From NCBI GenBank assembly GCA_023425025.1, contig JAFADG010000035.1, positions 1 to 64,000 of the forward strand: a DNA stretch of 64,000 nt, read 5' to 3'. Positions 42,226 through 50,693 of the stretch are shown here, one piece after another. The position numbers and the translations under genes were made by a program. Origin of the DNA: Bacillota bacterium. GTDB taxonomy: Bacteria; Bacillota; Clostridia; Christensenellales; Aristaeellaceae. Below the pieces are notes generated by a model that saw only the letters and a list, made by a program, of their open reading frames with translations, did no database searches and had not been told where the DNA came from. The first letter of the stretch is position 1. Each line of letters starts with the position of its first letter.

Positions 42226-42917
42226 GTCGCTCTCTGCGCGGGAGCGTGGGTTGAAACAGATATCCACAAGCGAGGTCATAAAGGCGCTTGGGTCGCTCTC
42301 TGCGCGGGAGCGTGGGTTGAAACGGATATGAGGAAGATAAAAAAGCGGCGGCAATTTGGTCGCTCTCTGCGCGGGAGCGTGGGTTGAAACATTTCTCCAC
42401 AAGATACTTGAGATGGTGTACACTGGGTCGCTCTCTGCGCGGGAGCGTGGGTTGAAACCGTTACTGGCTTGCAGAGGCAGCGGAAAAATGTCGTCGCTCT
42501 CTGCGCGGGAGCGGGGGTTGAAACAATTATTCCAATGATGATAGGAGGTGAACTATGGTCGCTCTCTGCGCGGGAGCGTGGGTTGAAACGTTTGCACCGG
42601 GTACGACGGCGGCAGTGTCGGGTGGTCGCTCTCTGCGCGGGAGCGTGGGTTGAAACATCCCAGGCCCGCCGAGGGGAAAGGGCCGACCACGTCGCTCTCT
42701 GCGCGGGAGCGTGGGTTGAAACTTATTGGGGGTAGACATAACAACGTAACCAATCGTCGCTCTCTGCGCGGGAGCGTGGGTTGAAACCAGCGTGGACATA
42801 AAAAAAGCCGGCCTCTACAAGTCGCTCTCTGCGCGGGAGCGCGGGTTGAAATACGCGCGTATATGCCGCGTAAAGCTGGGTGAGAGTCGCTCTCCACGTA
42901 AAAGAGCGGCTTGCAAT
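42226..42917 (+). CRISPR. Type I-C-like CRISPR array, 11 repeats, 10 spacers, no cas genes nearby
   Basis: 32-bp repeat beginning GTCGCTCTC and ending GTGGGTTGAAAC, with an internal hairpin (GCTCTC...GGGAGC), the pattern of type I-C repeats. Repeat starts: 42226, 42292, 42359, 42427, 42493, 42558, 42625, 42691, 42756, 42821, 42886. Spacers are 33-36 bp and all different. Repeat 5 has one change (GCGGGGG), repeat 10 has two changes including a final T, and repeat 11 is badly decayed, so the right end is the old end. No cas gene lies within 42 kb to the left or 21 kb to the right. In-frame readings across the array are artefacts. Confidence 0.97.
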
Positions 42918-42991
42918 TGGCCCTAGGTGCGCACTTGCTCCTATTCAACTCTGCTTTTTCACAGCAGCACAACCGCTGCCCGGCAAAAGGC

Positions 42992-43021
42992 TTGAAATTT
43001 TCCTCCGTTTCAGGCTACAAT
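42992..43021 (+). promoter_or_regulatory. Promoter of tex
   Basis: TTGAAA 42992-42997, 18 bp, TACAAT 43016-43021. Confidence 0.65.
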
Positions 43022-43052
43022 AGAGGGTAGCTTTCTTTTCGGAGGATGAAAA

Positions 43053-45203
43053 ATGACTTTTGCACAGACGTTGTCCACTGAGTTACATATCCAGCCTTGG
43101 CAAGCCGAGGCGGTGATCCGCCTTTTGGATGAGGGGAATACGGTCCCCTTTATCGCCCGCTACCGCAAGGAGCAGCACGGGGAATTGAACGATCAGGTGC
43201 TGCGGGACCTTTCCCTGCGCCTGGAGCAATTGCGCGCCCTGCAAAAGCGGCGGGAGGAGATACTTTCCTCCATGGAAAAGCAGGGCGTGCTGACGGAAGA
43301 ATTGCAAAAGGCCGTCAATGAGGCGGAGACGGCTGGCGCGCTGGAGGACATCTACCGGCCCTACAAGCCCAAGCGGCGCACCCGGGCCACCATCGCCAGA
43401 GAGCGGGGGCTGGAACCGCTGGCCAATATCCTGCTGATGCAAAACAGTAAATCCGGCAAGGCGGAGGACCTGGCCGCGCCCTACATTTCCGAGGAAAAGG
43501 GCGTGCCTGATGCCGAGGCGGCCATAAGCGGCGCCATGGACATATTGGCCGAGGATTTTTCCAACGACGCCGGCATACGCACCAAGCTGAAGGAGCTGTA
43601 CCACCGCACCTGCCAGGTGAAAGTCAAGGCCGCCAAGGAGGAAGACTCCGTATACCGCATGTATTACGACTATCAGGAGCCCTTGCGCCTGATGCCCTCC
43701 CACCGGGTGCTGGCCATGAACCGCGGCGAGGCGGAAGGGTTTTTGAAAGTCGGTCTTGCCGTGGAGGAGATTGACGCCATTCGCGAGGTGGCCTCGCCTT
43801 TTGTGCGCCACGGCAGCATCACCACCCAGTATGTACAGCAGGCAGCCGAGGACAGCTATCGGCGCCTGATCGCCCCTTCCCTGGACAACGAGCTGCGGGG
43901 AGAACTGACCGACCGTGCCCAAGAGGCCGCGGTTCGGGTCTTCGCCAACAACTTGAAGCCCCTGCTCATGCAGCCGCCAGTAAAGGGCAAGGCTGCCATC
44001 GGCCTGGATCCCGGCATCCGCACCGGCTGCAAGACCGCGGTGGTGGATGAAACGGGCCGGGTGCTGGATACGGCAGTGATTTATCCCCTGCCCAGCCACG
44101 GCCGGGTGGAGCAATCCAAAGAGATCGTGAAAAAGCTGATGCGAAAGCACCAGGTGCAGGTGGCCGCCATCGGCAACGGTACCGCCTCCCGGGAAACGGA
44201 GGAATTCTTTGTTTCCGTCATGCATGACATGCCGGGCGAGAACGTCTCCTACATGGTGGTCAGCGAGGCCGGCGCGTCCGTCTACTCCGCCTCGCCTCTG
44301 GCCGCCAAGGAATTCCCCCAGTTTGACGTATCGCTGCGCAGCGCCATCTCCATTGCCCGCCGGCTGCAAGACCCGCTGGCCGAGCTGGTGAAGATCGATC
44401 CCAAGTCCATCGGCGTAGGCCAATACCAGCACGACCTGAAGGAAGCGGAGCTGGACACAGCCCTTTCCGGCGTGGTGGAGGACTGCGTGAACGCCGTGGG
44501 TGTGGACGTGAACACCGCCAGCCCGTCGCTGCTATCCCATATCGCCGGCATCAACAATACCGTGGCTCAGAACATCGTCGCCTTCCGGGAGGAAAACGGT
44601 CCCTTTTCCACCCGCGCCGGCCTCAAAAAGGTGCCCAAGCTGGGACCCAAGGCCTTTGAGCAGTGCGCCGGCTTTTTGCGCATCCCCGGCGGCAAGAACC
44701 CCTTGGAGAATACCGGCGTCCATCCCGAATCCTATGAAGCAGCGGAAGCGCTTTTAAAGCTGGCCGGTTTAACCGTGCGCACCGCGCCCGGAAATCTTGC
44801 CAAGAAGATAGACGAATTGGGTGCACAGAGCACCGCCCAAAAGCTGAACATCGGCCTGCCCACCCTCCGGGATATCGTGAAGGAGCTGGAAAAGCCGGGC
44901 CGCGACCCTCGTGACGAGCTGCCTCCGCCCCTTTTGCGCAAGGATGTACTTTCCATGGAAGACCTGGTCCCCGGCATGGAACTAAAGGGCACCGTGCGCA
45001 ACGTGGCCGACTTCGGCGCCTTTGTAGACATCGGCGTCCATCGGGACGGACTCGTCCACGTCTCCCAGCTGAGCCGCCGCAGGGTCAACCACCCCGGCGA
45101 GGCCGTCCGGGTCGGCGACATCGTCACCGTGTGGGTCGTCTCCGCCGAAAAGGATAAGAACCGTATTTCCCTGACCATGATCCCGCCAGTGGAGAAAAAA
45201 TAA
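43053..45203 (+). CDS. tex: Tex-family transcription accessory protein
   Basis: 716 residues, ATG seven bases after GGAGG. Order: helical Tex N-terminus (1-190, PFIARYRKEQHGELNDQ), YqgF/RNase H-like fold (about 315-450, GLDPGIRTGCKTAVVDETG), helix-hairpin-helix region (about 485-560, VNTASPSLLSHIAGI and AGLKKVPKLGPKAFEQ), and a C-terminal S1 RNA-binding domain (about 640-710, ELKGTVRNVADFGAFVDIG). Cytoplasmic nucleic-acid-binding protein that affects transcription and translation; widely conserved. It borders the CRISPR array but is unrelated. Confidence 0.95.
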   Translation: MTFAQTLSTELHIQPWQAEAVIRLLDEGNTVPFIARYRKEQHGELNDQVLRDLSLRLEQLRALQKRREEILSSMEKQGVLTEELQKAVNEAETAGALEDIYRPYKPKRRTRATIARERGLEPLANILLMQNSKSGKAEDLAAPYISEEKGVPDAEAAISGAMDILAEDFSNDAGIRTKLKELYHRTCQVKVKAAKEEDSVYRMYYDYQEPLRLMPSHRVLAMNRGEAEGFLKVGLAVEEIDAIREVASPFVRHGSITTQYVQQAAEDSYRRLIAPSLDNELRGELTDRAQEAAVRVFANNLKPLLMQPPVKGKAAIGLDPGIRTGCKTAVVDETGRVLDTAVIYPLPSHGRVEQSKEIVKKLMRKHQVQVAAIGNGTASRETEEFFVSVMHDMPGENVSYMVVSEAGASVYSASPLAAKEFPQFDVSLRSAISIARRLQDPLAELVKIDPKSIGVGQYQHDLKEAELDTALSGVVEDCVNAVGVDVNTASPSLLSHIAGINNTVAQNIVAFREENGPFSTRAGLKKVPKLGPKAFEQCAGFLRIPGGKNPLENTGVHPESYEAAEALLKLAGLTVRTAPGNLAKKIDELGAQSTAQKLNIGLPTLRDIVKELEKPGRDPRDELPPPLLRKDVLSMEDLVPGMELKGTVRNVADFGAFVDIGVHRDGLVHVSQLSRRRVNHPGEAVRVGDIVTVWVVSAEKDKNRISLTMIPPVEKK

Positions 45204-45217
45204 ATAGGGTATGAATT

Positions 45218-45257
45218 GCGGGAGGGGGTTCTTTTTGAAAAAAGGACCCCTTCCCGC
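45218..45257. terminator. Terminator of tex, near-symmetric
   Basis: GCGGGAGGGGGTTCTTTTT pairs with AAAAGGACCCCTTCCCGC; convergent genes on both sides. Similar in style to the stem at 35252. Confidence 0.7.
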
Positions 45258-45299
45258 ACCCATCCCCAAAAACTTCATTTAGGAATCAGATGATATAAT

Positions 45300-46325
45300 T
45301 TATTCTCCCAGCAGCAGCGTCCGCAGCTCTTCCACCGTATTTGCCTTCAGCTCAATGGCGTAATCGTCAAAGAAGTGATCCGGGTCGAAGAAGCAGCCAA
45401 AGGCCCCTGCGTTCTGCGCGGCCTTTACATCGATGTCCCTGTCGCCCACCATCACCACACGGCCTTTTTTCATGTGATGGCGCTGTGCAAGCGCCAGTAT
45501 CGCATCGGGGGCGGGCTTGGGGGCAAAGCCGTCCGCGCCGGTAATGGTATCGGCGAACAGGTGGGAGATATTACGGCCCTCAAGGTATTTCAAAGCGGAT
45601 GCCCCGCGATGGGTATACAGATAATGCTTTCCGCCCCGGCGAACGATTTCTTGCAGCAGTTCCAGCATGCCGGGATACAGGGGAGCCGCATTCTCCTTGG
45701 AGTAGCCGCCTTCGTGATAGCGGTACCGCTCTTTCAATTGCGCAAGGGTGGCTGTGGTTTGAAATCTTTTCATCAGCGTATCCAAAGCATGCATCACAGA
45801 CCGCTTGGAAAGCGCCAGCACTTCCCCGTACGATACCTGATGGTCAAAATCAGCGAAGGCCGCCTGCAAAGCGAAAGCAATCTTCGGATACGTATCAAAC
45901 AGCGTGCCGTCAAAATCCCACAGGTAATGCGCAAAGGGTAGTTCCCCTGAAAGTTTCTTGATTAGCTCCACATCCGCGGGGCAGGCCTCATACAAGGCAA
46001 GCCCCCTGGGCCAGAGCCATTTGGCCTCGGTATGCACCGCCAACTGCGGCTCGCCTTTTAAGATGCGGGCATCAAAAAAGTAAAACCGGATGGACTTATC
46101 TGGATAATCATAATCGAACTGCTCATATAGGCCGTCGATGGCGATTTCGACCTGCAATTCTTCCCGGCACTCCCGTATAAGGCACGCTTCCGGCTTTTCG
46201 TCCGGTTCCAATTTGCCGCCGGGAAACTCCCACAAATGGGCGCAAATGCCGCCCTCGCCCCGGCGGCATAGAAAAATCCGCCCGTTCCGGCGGAAAATGG
46301 CTGCGGCAACCTCGATCCGTTTCAT
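45300..46325 (-). CDS. NUDIX hydrolase fused to HAD phosphatase
   Basis: 341 residues from ATG 46325 (MKRIEVAAAIF). Residues 1-128 are a MutT-like NUDIX domain: box at 37-59 with G37, E43, R51-E52 and E55-E56; the phenylalanine-rich C-terminal half resembles 8-oxo-dGTP or CTP pyrophosphatases. Residues 130-341 are a HAD hydrolase of the phosphoglycolate-phosphatase type: YLWDFDGTLFDT with the nucleophilic Asp, a four-helix cap, THRG (motif II region) and MVGDRDIDVKAAQNAG. A two-step clean-up enzyme, hydrolysing a nucleotide and then its phosphate, is an attractive inference. It follows the CorC-like gene; see the unusual ribosome site. Confidence 0.86.
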   Translation of the reverse strand: MKRIEVAAAIFRRNGRIFLCRRGEGGICAHLWEFPGGKLEPDEKPEACLIRECREELQVEIAIDGLYEQFDYDYPDKSIRFYFFDARILKGEPQLAVHTEAKWLWPRGLALYEACPADVELIKKLSGELPFAHYLWDFDGTLFDTYPKIAFALQAAFADFDHQVSYGEVLALSKRSVMHALDTLMKRFQTTATLAQLKERYRYHEGGYSKENAAPLYPGMLELLQEIVRRGGKHYLYTHRGASALKYLEGRNISHLFADTITGADGFAPKPAPDAILALAQRHHMKKGRVVMVGDRDIDVKAAQNAGAFGCFFDPDHFFDDYAIELKANTVEELRTLLLGE

Positions 46326-46366
46326 GCGTATGGCAGGGCTTATGCTTATACGCCCTGCTCCTCCTT
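46323..46366 (-). promoter_or_regulatory. Split ribosome site of the NUDIX-HAD gene: Shine-Dalgarno, hairpin, ATG
   Basis: AAGGAGG (46366-46360) lies 34 bases from ATG 46325. GCAGGGC (46358-46352) and GCCCTGC (46339-46333) form a 7-bp stem with a 12-base loop that contains the upstream stop codon. Removing the 26-base hairpin leaves 1 + 7 = 8 bases, as in murA. Confidence 0.55.
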
Positions 46367-47704
46367 GCTTTCTTCCGCCGGCACCACTTTGGTGATCACG
46401 GCCGTCTCCACCCTGTGGTCCAGCAGCTCCTCCACATAAATGTTCAGACCGCATACCTCGACCTCGGGGTGGCTGCCATCCTGGGGAATGGTGGTCAATT
46501 GGTTGAAGACCAACCCGCCCAAAGTATCGTACTCCTCTTCCAGGGGAAGCTCTACATCCAGCGCGTCCGAAAGTGTTTCCAGGTCTACCGTGCCGGCCAC
46601 GCGCCATTTGTTTTCGCCGATGGGCGTGATCTCCTGCTCGGCAGCCGGATCGAACTCATCGTAAATGCTGCCCACGATTTCTTCCAGCAGATCTTCCAGG
46701 GTCACGATGCCGCTCATGCCGCCGTACTCGTCCACCACGATGGCCATATGGACCTTCCTGCGCTGCATGTCGCGGAAGAGCACATCCGCCTGCACCGTTT
46801 CCGGCACAAAGTACGCCTCCCGCAGGACCTCACGCAGGGGCCTGGGCGTCTCCTGATGCTCGTTGAGAAGATAATCCCTGGTGTAGAGGATGCCGATCAC
46901 GTCGTCAATGTCTTCCTCATACACCGGGAACCGGCTGAGCCCTGTTTCCAGTATAGTTTTCACAATGGTTTCCGGCGGATCATCGATCCAGATACAGGTC
47001 ACATCCGTGCGGTGGATCATCACATCCTCAGCGGAAGAATTGTTGAACTCAAAAATATTTTCAATCATTTCCCGCTCATTGGTCTGTATCGCGCCTTTTT
47101 CCTCGCCGATGTCCACCATCATGCGGATCTCTTCCTCAGTCACGTTGCCGCCCTGGGCGTTGGGGTTGATGCCCAGCAGCCGGAGCACCCCGTTGGTGGA
47201 CGTGGACAGGAACCAGACCACGGGCCTGGTGAGCCTGGCAAAGAGGGTGATCGCTCCGACAACCATGCGGGCAACCTGCTCGGGCTTTTGCAGGGCGACG
47301 CGCTTGGGCGTCAGTTCCCCCAACACCAGCGTAAAGTAGGCCAGGATCAGCGTGATCAGAATTACGCTGATGGTATTGAGCGTTTGGGCGGAGGTGAGCT
47401 TCCAGCCCGCATCATTGATCAGCCAATCCACCAGGCGGGATGCAAAGTTGTCCGCCGCAAAGGCGCTGCCCAGATACCCGGATAGGGTGATCATCACCTG
47501 TATGGTGGACAGGAACCCGTTGGGCGCCTCGACCAGCTTTAAAAGCTGCCGGGCTTTTTTATCGTTTTCATGATCTTCCGCTTGCCGGCGGATTTTATTT
47601 TCGTTGAGGGATACGACGGCCATTTCCGTGGCGGCAAAGAACGCGTTGACGGCTATGAGGACCAACTGCAGCAGCAATTGGCCCCATATTGGGTCAGAGG
47701 ACAA
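46346..47704 (-). CDS. CNNM/CorC-family membrane transporter (hemolysin C-like)
   Basis: 452 residues. TTG 47704 is 8 bases after AGGAGG; ATT just before it is less likely. N-terminal DUF21 domain (1-200) with four helices and the start LVLIAVNAFFAATEMAVVSLNE; a CBS pair (about 210-345, IHRTDVTCIWIDDPPE and DEYGGMSGIVTLEDLLEEIVG); a CorC_HlyC C-terminal domain (about 360-440). Members export magnesium or act as cobalt/magnesium channels. The old name hemolysin is misleading. Confidence 0.9.
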   Translation of the reverse strand: MSSDPIWGQLLLQLVLIAVNAFFAATEMAVVSLNENKIRRQAEDHENDKKARQLLKLVEAPNGFLSTIQVMITLSGYLGSAFAADNFASRLVDWLINDAGWKLTSAQTLNTISVILITLILAYFTLVLGELTPKRVALQKPEQVARMVVGAITLFARLTRPVVWFLSTSTNGVLRLLGINPNAQGGNVTEEEIRMMVDIGEEKGAIQTNEREMIENIFEFNNSSAEDVMIHRTDVTCIWIDDPPETIVKTILETGLSRFPVYEEDIDDVIGILYTRDYLLNEHQETPRPLREVLREAYFVPETVQADVLFRDMQRRKVHMAIVVDEYGGMSGIVTLEDLLEEIVGSIYDEFDPAAEQEITPIGENKWRVAGTVDLETLSDALDVELPLEEEYDTLGGLVFNQLTTIPQDGSHPEVEVCGLNIYVEELLDHRVETAVITKVVPAEESKEEQGV

Positions 47705-47886
47705 AATGAAAACCTCCTTTGTATTCGCACCGGCAGACAGCCTTTGTGTCAAGCGCCGCAAACCATACCGGTGCACCGGCATTTTCAGCCATGCTATAGT
47801 ATATCAGGTTCAAGACTATTTTGCATCAGAATCTGTGTGCCACAAAGCCCAGTTCGGTATCAAAATGGTAAATTTTCTTTTATATT

Positions 47887-47915
47887 TTGCTTCCCTTTCC
47901 TCAATCAGGTATAAT
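47887..47915 (+). promoter_or_regulatory. Promoter of the S9 peptidase gene
   Basis: TTGCTT 47887-47892, 17 bp, TATAAT 47910-47915. Confidence 0.65.
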
Positions 47916-47941
47916 AAGGAAAATTGTTCAGGAGGTTCACC

Positions 47942-49960
47942 ATGAATCGTGTAGAATTGGATTTCTTTACGAAAGTACAATTTCCCTGCCAATTGAAATA
48001 TCATCAAGGCGCGCTGCATTTCTTGATAAAGCAGGCCAGCCTTGAAGAAAACAAAAACGTAAGCGATCTGTACACCCTGAAAAACGGCGAGGCCGTACGT
48101 CTGACCTCCTCCCAGGATGTGACCTCTTACTACCCCGTGGAGGACGGCATCCTCTTTCCCTCCTTGCGGCAGGAGAAGGACAAGGAAAAGGCCAAAAAAG
48201 CCGAGCCGCTTACTGTGCTGCAATTCTTGCCCTACGGCGGCGGCGAGGCCAGGGAGCACCTGCGCCTTGCCTATTCCGCCGGGGAGTTTCTGTTCATCAG
48301 CAAGGACCGCTTTTTGTTCACCGCGCTGTATGACCATGAACTGGAGCAGGCGAAAAAGGAATGCGGCAGCGATCTGGAAAAGGCGCTGAACAAGGTCAAG
48401 GAAGACCGGGAAAGCTGCGATGTCATCGATGAGCTGCCCTTCTGGATGAATGGCGAGGGGCTTGTAAACAAGCGCCGCAGCCGGCTGTACCTGTATGACA
48501 AGGGCGAAATCACCGCCCTGACCGGGGAATACGCGAATGCCCGGCTGATAGACCTTTCCCCTGAAAAAAAGCAGGCGCTGTTCATCGCGAGCACGTATGA
48601 AAGCAATATGTCCGTTTTGGATCAATTGATGCTGCTGGACCTTAACACCCTTCACATCAAAGAGTTAAAAGCCGCCCCGGCCCTTTCCCATGTGACGGCC
48701 GCCTTTTTATCGGGGGATTCCATAGCCATCTCCGCCGGTCTCTGCGGCAAATACGGCATCAACGAAAACGCTGCCTTCTTTATCCTTTCGGTCAAGGACG
48801 GGCATGTTTCCATCATCGATGACGGCGATACGCTTGCCATCGGCTGCAGTGTGGGCAGCGATGTGAAAATGGGCAACGACTCCATGCGCCTGTATCCCTA
48901 TAAAGATGGGTTCGCCTTTATTGCCACCGCAGGCCATGACGCGCAGGTCTACCTGTGGCAAAAGGACAAGGGCATCCGTCAGGTCACAAAAGAGGACGGC
49001 CTGGCAGCGGAATGCGCCGTGGGCGGAGATACGCTGTATGCCCTGTGCATGCGGAACCTGAACGGCATGGAGGTTTTTAAAATCGATGAAGACGGCACGC
49101 AGACGCAATTGACGCATCTGAATGGGGCCCTGAAGGACTACCAGTTCTCCGCCCCCAAAGAGATCAGCTTCCAAAACGAAAACGGCAGCCGCATCACCGG
49201 CTTTATGATCCCGCCCGTCGGCCTTGCGCCGGGGGAAAAGGCGCCGGTGATCCTGGACATTCACGGCGGACCCAAAACGGTGTATGGCACGGTGCTTTTC
49301 CACGAAATGCAGTATTGGGCGCAAAACGGCTATGCCGTAATCTTCTGCAACCCCACCGGCTCCGACGGCGGCGGCAACGCCTTTGCGGACATCCGGGGCA
49401 TCTACGGCGAAACGGATTACCGGGACATCATGACCTTTGTGGATACGGCCTTAAAAACCTTTGACTTCCTGGATGGGGAGCGCATGGGCGTGACCGGCGG
49501 CAGTTACGGCGGATTCATGACCAACTGGATCATCGGGCATACAAACCGTTTCCGCTGCGCCGCCACCCAGCGCAGCATTGCCAACTGGATTTCCTTCTCC
49601 AACATGTCGGATATCGGTGATTTCTTTGGCGAGGATCAAATGGCCTCCTCCTGCTGGAAGGACGTGGAGCAGATGTGGCGCCAGTCCCCCCTGAAATACG
49701 CGGACCGGATCAAGACGCCCACCCTCGTCCTGCACAGCGACAACGACTTCCGCTGCCCGATGGCCGAAGGGTATCAAATGTTTTACGCTTTGCGGCATCA
49801 TCATGTGCCCTCCCGACTGTGCGTGTTTCACGGGGAAAACCACGAATTATCCCGTTCCGGCAAGCCGAAAAACCGCATCCGCCGCCTAAAAGAGATCACA
49901 GCGTGGATGGACACGTATCTTAAGCCGGAAAACAGCGTGGGAAAAGTGGAAAAAACTTGA
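47942..49960 (+). CDS. S9-family serine peptidase, acylaminoacyl-peptidase-like
   Basis: 672 residues, ATG six bases after AGGAGG. A seven-bladed beta-propeller part (1-410) precedes an alpha/beta-hydrolase part (about 415-672). Catalytic triad: Ser in GGSYGGFM (near 520), Asp in HSDNDFRCP (near 600), His in GENHELSRSG (near 635). VILDIHGGPKTVYG forms the oxyanion side. No signal peptide, so cytoplasmic. It removes acylated or short N-terminal peptides. Ends with a short charged tail. Confidence 0.9.
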   Translation: MNRVELDFFTKVQFPCQLKYHQGALHFLIKQASLEENKNVSDLYTLKNGEAVRLTSSQDVTSYYPVEDGILFPSLRQEKDKEKAKKAEPLTVLQFLPYGGGEAREHLRLAYSAGEFLFISKDRFLFTALYDHELEQAKKECGSDLEKALNKVKEDRESCDVIDELPFWMNGEGLVNKRRSRLYLYDKGEITALTGEYANARLIDLSPEKKQALFIASTYESNMSVLDQLMLLDLNTLHIKELKAAPALSHVTAAFLSGDSIAISAGLCGKYGINENAAFFILSVKDGHVSIIDDGDTLAIGCSVGSDVKMGNDSMRLYPYKDGFAFIATAGHDAQVYLWQKDKGIRQVTKEDGLAAECAVGGDTLYALCMRNLNGMEVFKIDEDGTQTQLTHLNGALKDYQFSAPKEISFQNENGSRITGFMIPPVGLAPGEKAPVILDIHGGPKTVYGTVLFHEMQYWAQNGYAVIFCNPTGSDGGGNAFADIRGIYGETDYRDIMTFVDTALKTFDFLDGERMGVTGGSYGGFMTNWIIGHTNRFRCAATQRSIANWISFSNMSDIGDFFGEDQMASSCWKDVEQMWRQSPLKYADRIKTPTLVLHSDNDFRCPMAEGYQMFYALRHHHVPSRLCVFHGENHELSRSGKPKNRIRRLKEITAWMDTYLKPENSVGKVEKT

Positions 49961-49999
49961 TAAATACAGCCTAAAATGTGCGTAACTGCAAAATTATTC

Positions 50000-50028
50000 T
50001 TGTTTTTTTAAAGTATACGCTATATAAT
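50000..50028 (+). promoter_or_regulatory. Promoter of the structured leader and zinc-ribbon gene
   Basis: TTGTTT 50000-50005, 17 bp, TATAAT 50023-50028; AT-rich upstream. Confidence 0.72.
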
Positions 50029-50034
50029 AGGCAT

Positions 50035-50250
50035 GGTTGTATTTCGGGTCTGTGGTTGAAAGCCGAAGCCAGCCGCGGGCGAAGCGGTCCACGTAAGCCG
50101 GCCAAAGCGCCGGTGATCATGGTGCGGTCTAGTTGTAAGTCCGGCCGGCGTTTACGCCGAGAGATGGGCGTGAGGGCGCATAGTCGCTAGTAGCACTCCT
50201 TCCAGCCGGCGGGTGTGGGGTCAAAGACCAGGTCAGCCGAAAAAACAGCC
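50035..50250 (+). ncRNA. Candidate structured RNA or long leader before the zinc-ribbon gene
   Basis: About 215 nt from the predicted start to near 50250, GC-rich and without an open reading frame. Local hairpins: CCGC/GCGG (50073/50084), CCGG/CCGG (50098/50110), CGGCG-TTTA-CGCCG (50046-50059 counted from 50100: 50146-50159) and GGTC/GACC (50219/50226). A 5'-3' closing pair GGTCT (50047-50051) with AGACC (50225-50229) is possible. In length and placement before a small stress-type protein it resembles abundant clostridial ncRNAs such as raiA RNA, but I cannot confirm the class. Confidence 0.55.
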
Positions 50251-50282
50251 GATATTCAGAAAGTTCAGGGGGTTACCAGATC

Positions 50283-50561
50283 ATGTACGAAGACAAAACG
50301 CTGGTTTGCAAAGACTGTGGTGCTGAGTTCGTGTTTACCGCAGGCGAGCAGGAATTCTACGCCGAAAAAGGTTTCCAGAACGAGCCCACCCGTTGCAAAA
50401 CTTGCCGTCAGCAGCGCAAGGCCAGCCGTCCCGCTGCCGGGTCCTCTCGTGAAATGCACGAGGCGGTGTGCGCCAACTGCGGCGCAACAACCCAAGTTCC
50501 TTTTGTCCCCAAGAACGACCGTCCCGTCTATTGCAGCGAGTGCTTCGCGGCACGCCGGTAA
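50283..50561 (+). CDS. Zinc-ribbon protein with two CxxC pairs per half
   Basis: 92 residues, ATG after AGGGGG. Two zinc-binding units: KTLVCKDCGAEFVFTAGEQEFY...CKTC (C9, C12, C38, C41) and EAVCANCGATTQVPFVP...CSEC (about C63, C66, C84, C87). This is the probable-zinc-ribbon family (CxxC with the xxFVFTAGEQEFYAEKGF core), small cytoplasmic proteins of unknown role in Firmicutes and Chloroflexi, sometimes linked to cold shock or RNA binding. Its long structured leader is notable. Confidence 0.87.
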   Translation: MYEDKTLVCKDCGAEFVFTAGEQEFYAEKGFQNEPTRCKTCRQQRKASRPAAGSSREMHEAVCANCGATTQVPFVPKNDRPVYCSECFAARR

Positions 50562-50603
50562 TTCCCTCTGGTAATTCCCCCAGCATGCACCCATTCGTTT
50601 GCA

Positions 50604-50636
50604 AAAGCCCCGCCTCATCGGCGGGGTTTTCTTTTT
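50604..50636 (+). terminator. Terminator of the zinc-ribbon gene
   Basis: GCCCCGCC-TCAT-CGGCGGGG stem followed by TTTTCTTTTT. Confidence 0.9.
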
Positions 50637-50663
50637 GCATGCAACAGCTTTATGTGATATATT
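50635..50663 (+). promoter_or_regulatory. Promoter of the Fpg/Nei-like gene
   Basis: TTGCAT 50635-50640, 17 bp, TATATT 50658-50663, overlapping the end of the preceding terminator. Confidence 0.55.
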
Positions 50664-50693
50664 GGAAAAAATAAATGCTTGGGAGGGACCTAT

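Noticed and set aside
42893..42960. Possible extension of the CRISPR array beyond the eleventh repeat
   Set aside because: After the decayed unit at 42886-42917 no further repeat-like sequence is visible.
42184..42972. Frames across the CRISPR array with repeated CAGAWVET or PRRER words
   Set aside because: They translate the CRISPR repeat; not genes.
50035..50282. RNase P RNA or tmRNA
   Set aside because: The universal RNase P segment (GAGGAAAGTCC) and the tmRNA ends are absent; only a chance AAGTCCGGC is present.
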